Shown here piece after piece: positions 13,401 to 25,400 of a stretch of DNA of 37,593 nucleotides. The notes beneath the pieces were generated by a model. That model had not been told where the DNA came from. It ran no database searches and saw only the letters and a list, made by a program, of their open reading frames with translations. The DNA lies in assembly GCA_019648995.1 (NCBI GenBank), contig BLXT01003738.1, forward strand, positions 939,596 to 977,188, written 5' to 3'. Origin of the DNA: Plakobranchus ocellatus. Lineage: Eukaryota > Mollusca > Gastropoda > Plakobranchidae. Both the position numbers and the translations under genes were made by a program. Numbering within the stretch: the stretch's first letter is position 1; every line of letters begins with the position of its first letter.

Positions 13401-16400
13401 CATGTTTAAGATTTAAGGGATGCTCAAGTGTTAAAAAAAAAAAATAATATCAATAATAATAATGATGATAATAATAATTATAATGAAATAGTAATAATAA
13501 TGATTTTCAAAACTCTCTTCAGCATTCAACTGAAATTTGTATCTCTGGATTTCTCACTTGAATATTTATGTACGCTTCCAAATTTCGACATTCTTTTTGC
13601 GATTTCCAGAGAACATTGACAGGTTTCAAATCAACCCGGTCACAGGGGCTCTCTCAAACCGTGTGCGCCTTGATTATGACAATGTTGCGTTTCCCAAGAA
13701 TATACCTTTTGAGCTGATAATCAAGGTAAGTTGTGTCTGATAAATGGGTTGAAATATGAGTGAAAAAAATTTCCCACAAAAAAAATATATATGACCTATT
13801 ATAACATACATATTTTGCAGATTGTTTGCTTGTTAATGTATTTATTCTAATTTTTTTATTTATATATGCTCATTTTCAAGTATTGCAGACTTGAACTTTC
13901 CATATAAAAGGACCTTTTTGTTGCTGTTGAGTTTTAATAAAATTTGATATGGCTAAGAATGGAAAATATTCTTTCAAATATTCAGCATTTCTCAAAAAAT
14001 CATCTATGTTTTATTTATAAACAGTTGTTTTGTATAATATTGACCTGGGTCATTAGCTTATTTCCACAATTTTTGATGAATGGGGGCCTAGACATAGTAT
14101 GTCCTGTCCTTGCAATGAGAGAGAAAGTTGAAAAAACAATTATCACAAAACTGATCTCTTAATATACTGCTCATGTTGTAAGCTCAAAAGAAAAGAAGAG
14201 ATCATTGTATTTAGAAATATAACTTAACAGATTGAGACACCACATGCACAAAATATTTAGAATTGAAGACAAGGTTTTTTTGTGTATAGCCAGTCGACAA
14301 CAAGGTGATCTCAGGCTTTCGGGCCCTCTGTCAGGCCAGGATGCTGGTGGCGGGACTCAAACCCGCAATAGAAGGGTTCCTGCAGATCTTGAGGCAGATC
14401 TGCTAACCTCTGTGCCACTGACGCCCCAATTGGAGACAAAGATCAATTTGTAACTGGGAATGGACCACAGACTGTTAGGCATATAATCCAGGACTGCCGA
14501 CACAACAAGGAGTTGAGAGCTCCATCATGGCCCAGCCTAACTATGGAAACCCAGAAGCTTTACAGCTTTTTTGGTGGAATTTACAGGGCACCGCAGCCTT
14601 TGTCTTTGAGAAGGGATTAGGTGTATGACCAAAACCAAAAAAAAAAAAAAGAAGAAGGGGAATATAATATGCTGCATGTGTAACTGTACAAAATATTTCA
14701 ATAAAAATTTTATGTTGAAATAGATAAAGTTGAGTGACAAAAAAAAAAAAACAAAATGAAAAATTGGGGCAATGCTGCAGTGATTACAAAAATTTGTTTA
14801 TAAAAAAAAAAAAGAAAAAAATTGTATTTCAGCAGATGCACCTAAGTGCATGGCTCTTTTGTTTACCTCACAGTAAGTGAGGTGTCTTTAATATCACCAG
14901 TTGTATAAAATCTCTCCCTTTAATTGTCATCAGGATAATAATGTCATTTCTTCCTCTCTGTCTCTACCCCCCCCCCCCCCCCCTGTAATCTTGCAGTCTT
15001 AAAATTTCACTTTATTTCAAGAACCTATGTTCTATTTTTTTCTTTTTTTTATAAAGGCAAGGGAACTGCAGCCTGACAATATTACATTGGGTGACGGTCC
15101 TTTAACAACAGCAACAGTCAGGATCAAGGTCACAGTATTGGACATCAATGACAACACACCCACTTTCGACAGCAACACCTACGAGGCCAGAATTGATGAA
15201 AACATTGTTTCTGGTGCTAACATACCTGGCTTGCAGATGACAGTAACGGATATTGACTCTGTAAGGATTTATTTGAAAAAAAAACAAGCTTTTGATAGAT
15301 TTTTACTGCTTGAATTTGTTATTGAAATTTATTTGTTTTTGCTTTGCTTTGATCTTGCGTAATAAAAAGCAAAGATGTTTTACTCCATTTTGGTAACCCT
15401 ATAAATAATTACAAAAATCACAGAAACTGTAGATATATTTTAGAAGAAAAAAAAAAATTTGTTTTACTGGTTCCCTTTTTCTGTAGTGGAATATTATGTC
15501 ACCATGAATACTGTGTTCACCAAAGAAGAAACTACAACTTGCAGCTCAAAGAAATAATTTCAATGAATTTGCTAATTTTATATAAATAGAAATCTGTGAA
15601 ATAAAACTGATGTCTTGCCTTTATTTGGTTTTTCAATTTTTGAATTAACTTCAGAGGATTATTGTATGTGGGAAACTTAGGAAAAACTGTTACATATTCT
15701 AAATAGTAAGGTTCACATTGTTATTTTCTATGTTCCCCATCCATGGTCTCTATAATATGGTGCTTGAACTTTATAATTATTTTAATGGAAAACTAATGTC
15801 ACTAAGACTTTTTGTTTAATCAATCAAATGGCTTCTTATGCTCTCATAAAATAAATTTTAAAATATTTGCATTTTATTTTTCAATATCGTGATGAATTAA
15901 GATAATAAAAATAATGGTATGGCATTGGCGTGAGACTAATTCTGGCTATTTCATTGTTTTGTTTTACACAAAAATTGTGAAAAATTAGAGTCCTTCAATG
16001 CCTAAGAGCTTTGCCAAATCACTACACGAGTTGTCAAAAAAGTTTGTCTCGTATATTTTTGTTCTTATTCTCCCTGTTTTTAAAGCACTGAATTTATTTT
16101 ATATTGTCTCTCTTTTTCTGCCCTCAAACCCAGGGTACCTTCAACTCCTTTGATCTGGTATCCCTGAACCACACAGATGTGTTCCAGATAATACCAACCG
16201 AGGACGCCTCCTCTGCCAGTGTCACTCTCTTTGTAGTTAATAGCCGCAGGATTGATTACGAGGCAGGACCAAGGCAATATATTGTGCAGGTTTGTTCAGT
16301 ACATAAGTCTCTATATCTCTCTCTTTTTCTCTCACCCACACTGTCTCTCTTTCTTTCTCCCTCTCTCTTGCTCTCCTTTTCCCGCTATTTTCCAGTCTTT

Positions 16401-19400
16401 TTTTTTAAACTCAAACGATATGAACAGGATATGAAATTGTTTTCTATTGCCCTTCCTGTTTTAGACAAGGCCCAAATTTTTTCTTTATTACCAAAAGCTC
16501 AATTAATATTTTATGTCTTAATAGATTTTTTGTTTCGCTTAACACTTTTGAGGATAAAATTTTAAAGTTTTGATTTTTTGTCCCATTTTTCAAAGCTCTT
16601 TATCAATCTCCAACAATAATGTGACTCCTGTTTAGTAGTGGAACTAAGATTTAAGAAAATAGGTCAATTAAAACCAACTGATCGATTAACTCACTGAGTA
16701 CAAATACCATGTATACTCGGTATTCCTATTTTGACCGAGTACGAAAACAGTCAAAATATCTCAAAATAGGCCAGTGGCATGGTATTAACAGAACGATTTA
16801 GCACAGTGTTCAGTGAGTTTATGCTGGTGAAAGAATTTTCAAAATGAAATTTCAGCTGATAAACTGAATTTCTCTTTCATTAAATCTTCATCGCTGTCCA
16901 TGTGATTTGACTGAATATACCTGTTTCATAATGTTTATCATGTAATCAAAATACTCATTGTATGACCACAGGTTGAAGCCCGCCAAAACAAAGTGCCCAA
17001 TCCTGTTCGAACTGGAACAGCGACTGTTACCATCAATGTTGATGATGTGAATGATATTACTCCAACTTTTCCTGCAGCTTCATACACCCGGACTGTTTCT
17101 GAACTTGCACGGGGAGGTTCTCTTATCATAGATTTAAATGTAAGATAATTTCCTCTTTTCTCTTATCATAGACTTAAATATAAGGTGATCAACTTTTTTG
17201 TGTTTTTCAATTCAAGTTCAGATGCACTCACATTTACTTTTTCCTATCTTTTTTTTTTTTTCCCCTCCAACATGCTTGTCTTAGATATGTCTCTCTGTAC
17301 ACCCCAAATGTTGAATATTAATAGATCTTGAAGATGACTCTAAAATGCTAAATTGTTGAAAATGGGATAAATATTTTGTTAAAACTTGTGAAGGTGTTTC
17401 GACCATTGGAATGAGTTGATAATTGTTAATAGCAATAATTGCTAGCTATTAGAGTGATACAAGAACTTGCAATAGCAACATATGGAGCAAAAGGTCTGCT
17501 TGTCTGACCCAAGGCAAGGGCTCTAGTATTCATATCAGCAAAATCCTGGTGTGGAAGTGCCACTGGCATGGACACTCAGAGAAAGAACTTCCTGGACGGG
17601 TGTGATGACGGAGTTTTCAGCCAATCTTTCTGAGTGGAACAGACATCCTAAAGTCATCCAATACGCAGGAATCAGGCCTGACATTGTATTCCATTCAAAT
17701 GTTACTTGACAAATCTTCATTGTCAAACTCACAGTACCATACAAGAGTAGAATGAAAGAGCCTAATATATATAAAAGAGAAAAATACAAGGACTTGAGCA
17801 AGGAGCTGGAAAAAGCTAGATACAAATCCCAGATACTGCCTATAGAGGTTGGTACTAGGGGATTTGTTGGAAATTCAGCTACAACCTTCTGAGCAAACAC
17901 TCCATCTGTGGCCAGAGAAGAACCAAAGCTCTGAGACTGCCGAAAATAGCTCTAGATGGATTAGGGGTGTAAGGAGTGTGCAGTTATTTCATAACTACTT
18001 GTTTTCTCCAACTATTGGGAACATTCTTGGCACAATTGGAAGAGCGTTTGAAAAAATTTGCCACAGTTTGTAAAGAAAAAAGCCGCAAGTTCAAAACTCG
18101 GAGAAAAGCTGGGGCTCCAGGAAAAAAAAAAGATATCAGAGGGACACCTAGGAGTCATGATCTTGTTGTGGCCCAGCCCCCATAAAATGTGAGCAGTTCA
18201 GCAGTTCAGGGCNNNNNNNNNNNNNNNNNNNNNNNNNNTTCTCTGAAAACTCTGCTCCCTTTTTTTCACATGAGTATCTTTCTACCCAGCTCTGTAGCCT
18301 AATAGTTTTGTTAAAAACCATGAAAATATAATAGAAATAAATTAAAACTGAATTATTTAAAATCTTTCAGGCAACAGATCCCGAGGCAGGTCCATTTGGC
18401 ACAGCAGGCATAAGATACCAACTCTATGGCAACATTCCACCCCAGTATGTTTATTTCTTTACTTTTTTAAAAACCTTTTCCAATTTGGCTCTTCTTACCT
18501 TATTGCAGTGTAATTTTGCATGATTTTTACAAGTGACCAGTAAAAACTACTGAATGGAGCCAACACACCAGTAGGTAGAGCTTATTGAAGACATTTTTGC
18601 CAGGGAGTAGGGGTATCAGTGCTTATAATAACGTTTTCTGTAACATTTATGTATTGCAAAATAACCTATGAATGCTCTAGTTTAAGTGAGGAAATATTTT
18701 GATTTCAGTTCCTAGTTAGAAATGGTGTATTGCTCTTCTTTTGACCCTTAGTCTCTCAATGAAATTCAAACATAACTCCTGAAGCTGATAATGAGAAATT
18801 GATTCTTGATGAAAAACTTGACTTATCAATGGGTTAAATGATGTATTGACGGTATTTGATCGGCACTGGACGATTTTAGTCAAGCGAAAAGCAAATAGAA
18901 AAAAAAAAATGTAAGCAATTAGACAAAAAAAAAAACCATTTTGGACTTGTGAGTCTTAACATTAAGACTGTATTTTGCTGTCTCAGATCTGCAATCTCTG
19001 AAGGAATTTTTTTTTTTTTCGATAGTTGTGACAAGTGTGTTAATAACAAAAAATTGAAATGATAATGTTTTGCTATCTTTAAAAAAAAAATTTTTTTTTT
19101 CAGCTTCACTTTGGATCCAATCTCAGGTGTAGTGCGAGTGGCAGATTGTGCCACTCCAGGAGAAGTACCGTGCATTGACTATGAGCGTAAGCAAAGTTAC
19201 ACACTGACCGTCTCAGCCACAGACAACAATGGCGCAGCGGATGGACGCACACGTTCTGTGCAGCTCATTATCGATGTAGAGGATGAAAACGATGTGCGAC
19301 CTGCTATTGAGGCCATATATGAGCGGTACATTCTAGAGAACGAGCGTGTCACCATCAATCCATTGAGGATAGATGTGAGTATGTTTGCACAGGAAACAGC

Positions 19401-22400
19401 CAGCAGCTGACTTGTCGGGCACTATAAGATGAAATTATATTTTCTATGTAGACATGATTTGCTGATAAGTTCATAAAAATTATTGTAGTCTACAAGTAAA
19501 ACTAGTGCAGACGGTCTTTAAGCTTTGTGTCCATGTGATTCTCACTGTGGTCTGAAAAATGTCACATATGAAAAGATGGATTGTTGCCAGTTTATCAACA
19601 AAAAACAAAAAAAAAAAATAAAAATATGGTTTCTAGAACAGTTGTAGGTGAAAGTAAGAATCGAATCTAATGGCTTAAACTAAAAAAATCTCGCATGTAG
19701 GCGATAGTAACCATAAATATGGAGAGAGTTTGGGGAGAAAGTATCTATGGAGATGTGGAAGTGATGCACCATCTAAAGCAATTCTCTAGACATCAAATAC
19801 CAAAGTGTGCCAGATATGCTTGGGCTTTGGCGGAAACTTTGCCAAAAATGCCTTGAATTATTAGAGTTTTACTGATCTTTCTAAAGATGTGCTCCTTGCT
19901 ATGATTCAACTCTTTTTTTTTTGTTGTTGTTATTTTTTTAATAAAGTGATACACATTTTATGGCTTAGCAAAGTAAAGTATAAAAATTCAGAAAAAAATG
20001 TTTCTGTTGATCCCAGGCGGTGGACCCAGATACAGTTGGTGGACCTTTGACCTATAGTGTTCAAGGTGATTCCACAGGTCTGTGGCAGGTGACGACTCAG
20101 ACAGATCCAACCACAGGCCAGCTGTATGGAAACATCACCGCAATCAGGCCAATAGTCTATCAAGATGCACCAAATCAACAAGATGGACAGTATGTGACTG
20201 CATTCTACATTTGCTTATTCTTTTGTTGTTGTTGTTGTTGTCATAGTTTTTCTGCAATGTATAATTTCTTGTATCAATATTTAGGGTCTACTGGTGCAGT
20301 TAAGCCCAAAAATTTATTTGACCATGTTTATGTGCTTAAACCCAACAGAGTTATTTGACAATTCTTAGTTTATGAACAAAAACCTTGAGTTGAAGAAATT
20401 GTTGCATTTCATTTACAAAATTTGTATCCATGTATGTTTTTTGATAAAAAAAACTTACAATATCTAACTGCTTATGGGATTTTTCAAAGGCCTGACTAGC
20501 ATTTCAGACAGTGTTTCTTCATCATTGCAAATGATTCTTGCCTGTTTATGTCTGTGAGCCTTAAGATTGGAGATTGTGTTGGTCAAGGTTGGTCACAAGA
20601 TTGTGTTAACCAGGGTTAGTCAGAGGATTGTGTTAGCCAGGGTTAGTCAGGAGATTGTGTTAGCCACGGTTAGTCAGGAGATTGTGTTAGCCAGGGTTTA
20701 GACAGAGGACTGTGTTAGTCAGGAGATTGTGTTAGCCAGGGTTAGTTAGAAGATTATGTTAGCCAGGGTTAGTCTTAAGACTGTATTGACCAGGATCGAT
20801 GAAGAGATAGAACGATGACAGAAAAAAATAAAGTAAATGAATAGCTAATATTATTCTTTTTCAAACTTTTTTTTTCCCAATATACAAGGTTCAGATTTGC
20901 TGTGATTGTACGAGACCGTCAATATCAAACCACAGCTGATGTTATCATCAATGTGTTGGTAAGTTACAATATAAGTTTTATCGAATTGAAATTAAAGTTA
21001 ACAGATATTCTTTTGCCAATTTTTTTTTCACACATAGGTTACAAATTGGTAGGTCATTGGATAATTCAAAATTTGAAAGAACTTCATGCATCCACACACA
21101 AAAAAAATGAAGTGAGATTGTGCATAGGATAACTTGATCAATAACGGGTGAAAGAGATAATTTTAAGAGAATTAAAATAATATTCACCCTTTTTCTTATT
21201 TTAGTGCCCTGTCTCGAATAGGTATTGGGGATTACGGACATCCACTCAATCATATTGTCAGTCAACATTTTAAGGCTGTTGTTGCTGCCTGTGTTTATTG
21301 TTCATGATTTAAGAACATTCACCCTATTAAATGTCAAGAAACCTACATTCCAGAGTTCAATGTTTAGTTGGTTGTTTTTTTTTTGAATATGAAAATGATG
21401 ACCCTCTAATTGAATGAGTGGAAGGTAGTATACTTAAGTTTTTTGTGTATGCGTATCATTTTAGATGCGATTTTGTGGATGTTTTAATTATGAGCATTAT
21501 AATACTCAATTTCAGGACATAAACAACAATGCACCAGTGTTCAGTCCAAACGAGTTTGTAGAGAGCATTCCTGAAAACACCCTTGGAGGTAACCAAAGCT
21601 TTATGTGTACCAACATTTAGCAGTTTTATCAAAGGTCTTTTGATTATGAGACCTGTTCTAATAAGTTCGATGTTAAAATTTATATATATGCATCATTTTA
21701 ACAAAAAAGAATCTATTCTTTTTTTTTTTCCATGCTCTGTATCCTTTTTTATTTAAATTCAAACGCTTTATATCTTGGCACAATCTCTATCTTGATTTCC
21801 ACAATTGCAAAGCTTGTGGAATTGAGTTTTAGGTTGCAGTAAAAATTAAGAATGTCAGAATGTGAATTGCACATGGTATGGGCTTGTCTAAAAATATTTA
21901 TAGTAAATTTGTTAGGTTTGTGTGTTGATTTCAGTTTTAATGAGCCATGAGATAAGTTTTAATGAGTCAGGTATTGCATAGCAAATTAGAGAAAAAAAAT
22001 GTTTTTTTAAATTTTGTTTCCTTGAAATGTGTATGTGTATGCGTGTGTGTGTGTCTGTGTGTGTTTTTCTTTTTTTTTCTTTTTAAAAATTAAAAAAAAA
22101 AATTTTCAAACAATTTGATCTTGGCAAAGCTCACTGAAGGCATTGTGAAAATATCAGTGCTTTAGGAATTTGATTTGACTTTCAATTCATGTGGAGCACA
22201 TTTGAGAAATATGTGATGAGAAAGTGAAGAGTGAGCTTCTCATTGTGATATGCTAAAGTCAGTACTAGAAAAGTTGTGAAGCATCATATACTTAGTCCTA
22301 CATTGGGCTTACATGTAATACTGAATTAGCGCTTTTTTTTTTTGGATTAACAAATCTGGATAAACAAATCCCATCTTAGGGAAAATTCTGTGTAAAATAT

Positions 22401-25400
22401 TTTTGACTCACTATTGCAAAGGAATGCCAGCTTGATGTTCATAGAAAATGGGCTTATTTTTATTTTAACATATTCATATATCAAAAACCTAAGGTTAGTC
22501 TGGTAAAAAGCTCAAGACTTCTCATATCTTTTCTAGCTGTAGTTCTTTTTCGTATAATTATATAATTAGATAGTCGTGCTTTTGAATAACAGACTGTTTT
22601 AAAAGTTTTGTAAAAGTATCATGAAGGATTTTGGAAATATATTACAATCAACGTTAGTTGGTGTGATTGGTCTCTTAGGGGTTTATCATGTTAACTTTTT
22701 GCATTTCTTTTCTTCATCTAAAATATAATATCTCTTAATAACTCACATTTCCTTCGTGCTGTATCAGACGTATGTGTGAAATTTTTTTTTTTTTTTTGTT
22801 CAAAATCAAGGAGACACGGAAAATGCCTCATGTGTAACTGCATGATATTGTTATATTATAATATAATCTTGTTAACCTTTTTTATTATTATTATATTATA
22901 TATTATTTTTTAACCTTTAATGCACTTGTGCTTTTTTTCTTTTTTCTTCAAAAGAGGTCTCCATTATTCAGGTGACGGCAACAGATGGAGATGCACCTAC
23001 AACAGGCAATGGTCTTTTGGATATTACTATTGGAAGTGGCGGTCGAGGAAAGTTTTATGCCAGACCAACACAGCAGCAAGGAAATAGCTTTGTGGCAGAC
23101 ATTTACACTACAAGGGAAGCGACGTTCAACTATGAGGCAGATAGTGAATACAATATGGAGGTATGATTTTAACTTCATGATGCTAGAATCTGTCATGTTC
23201 CAAAATGTATGTATGTGAAGAGTTTTGTTTTAGTAATAGCAAAATATTGAGACAAGCAATGTGGTATACATTTTTGGGTCTATTACATTGATTTGTTATC
23301 CTTCCCCAATACTTTCCCTAAAAATATTTGTATGCTGAAATTGGACATGTTTTATATTGCTTTAAAAACCCCCAAAAAACTTGTACTGTAAACAAAATCA
23401 TTTGGTGAAATTATACTAGATGAAATTAAAAAGAAGGTTGGGGGGCGAGAAGGAGGGAAATCGTCATACAGCTTCAAATATGGCATGAATTTTGATTGCC
23501 ACCAGACTATGTTGAAGTGATTGATAATATTTTTAAACATAAATCTTAAGTGGAACATAAAATTATATGGATTTTCAACTTTCAGCTGGTTGTGCGAGAT
23601 CGTGGAACACCCGAGTCAAAGGTGGGCACAGGCCGACTGACTGTCTACATACTTGACATTAACAATAGAAACCCCATCATCCGGCCTTCGTTTGCATCTA
23701 TTACTGTATCAGAAAGTAAGTTTCACTTTTTTTTTAAAATGGGCAAAATAGTTTTAGGCCAAACTGTTGAGGATTTAGATCTCAACTGATGACAATCAGC
23801 TTTTAATTAGTTTTTCATGGAGCTCTACAAATAGTAGCTTTAGCAGCTTGCATCTTAAAACTCAGTTATTAACCAGAGAGGTATTGTAATTTCCGGTGCC
23901 ACTGAATTTGGAAATTTATTTTATTTGTAGTTGTTGGAGGATTTCAGAATGTACCATCAATCTTAACATATTGTAAAATATATTTTATCATAAAGTGGCT
24001 TTTCAATTCAATATGAGAAAGGAAATACAAAATAGATTTTTAAAAATCAAATCCTCTTGCAGACAGATGTAGTAAAACTGGAATTTAGCTTCTCTGAGTT
24101 GCAAGTAAAAATGTTCCTCATATTTTAACTTTTTTACTCTTGGTAAAATTAGACGTTGCTTCTTTGTTTCTATCCAGACACCCCTGTGGGAAGAAGTATC
24201 CATCAAGTCTCTGCCAGTGACCGAGATGATAACAATGATCTTCGGTACAGCTTCCAGGCAGATACTGCAACAGATGGCAATGGGGCTCGGGTCAATGTTA
24301 ACAACTACGATTATAGGGTAAGTTAAAAAACTTTTATTCCTTTGCATTAAACATCTCATCTTCCTGTTCTCACCTTTTTTTCCTAGAGAGCTGCCATCTG
24401 ATAATATTACTCTACCTTTGTGTTGTAAAAAATCCTGCATTACCATCTTTTTTTTTTTCAATCATTGTTTTTTTATTCCTGGTGATAGGATAGGACTCTT
24501 TTGCCTTTGCCAAATGGAGAGCAATTTTGTCAGCGTTAAGTCTATGGACGATACTACTCATCATTGGACTTCACCAGAATTGGAGATGTCCTTTATTAGT
24601 CTTTTGTCAAGGGCAGGAAGCATTTGCTTGGTCCTTAAGATTGCATTTTTTAACTTGTTTTCGATCTCTGTGTAATTTCACCATTTGCTTTTGCTGTTTT
24701 GTAATATATTAACTTCTTATCTTTTACGTTAACTAATTCCTTTTTCCATTCTTCCCCCCCCCCCCATTCAAACTAGGATCTGTTCCGTATGGATGACATT
24801 ACAGGAGAGGTTTTTGTGAACAGTGCCTTAGACAGAGATCGTGCTGCAAGTATCACTTTCAACCTGCTTGTGCGGGATGTGGCAGCCAACCCTGTACAAT
24901 CAGGCACAGGTGAGATTGCTAATTCCTTAAGTTTTAAATGTTAATAATGTTTATCTAGTCGTAATTGGGAAGAAATTGCACCTTTACAATTAAGGAGACA
25001 TGCCTTACTGTTGTTAGTTCATGAAAAGACATATAAGGATTCAGACAAATTTTATTGTGTCTGATTAGAAGCTTGTGATTGATTTTGATTGGGTTCAATC
25101 CAAATACAATATGAAGTTTTGACCAATTAACTCTGCGAAGGGAAAGCAGTTACCTGTGCATTGCCTGTCAATTGTCTTTCACAAAATCTGAGACATTGAT
25201 GATAATTTTTACAATACTAAAAAACAAGAAAAGGCACTGTAAGCAAAACAAACTTTACTTTTCTGGTCTCTTCATGACTGCTCAAAATTAGAGCTAAGCA
25301 TAATCAAGTAGCAATTGCTCATTGAAAACCAAATTAATCAAAGGGGAATGAAAACACAAAAGATCCTCAGACAAAAAAACGTTTCGATATATTCTAATTA

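Noticed and set aside
14275..14428. Possible functional tRNA gene on the minus strand
   Set aside because: A and B boxes are present, but the unit is about 154 bases with an A-rich tail and target-site duplications, which is a SINE.
22955..22957. Alternative acceptor for exon 19 two bases downstream
   Set aside because: It shifts the frame and destroys the ATDGDAP motif.
24003..24461. 152-codon minus-strand open frame
   Set aside because: It lies opposite cadherin exon 21, which has clear EC motifs and splice sites; antisense frame without any recognised domain.
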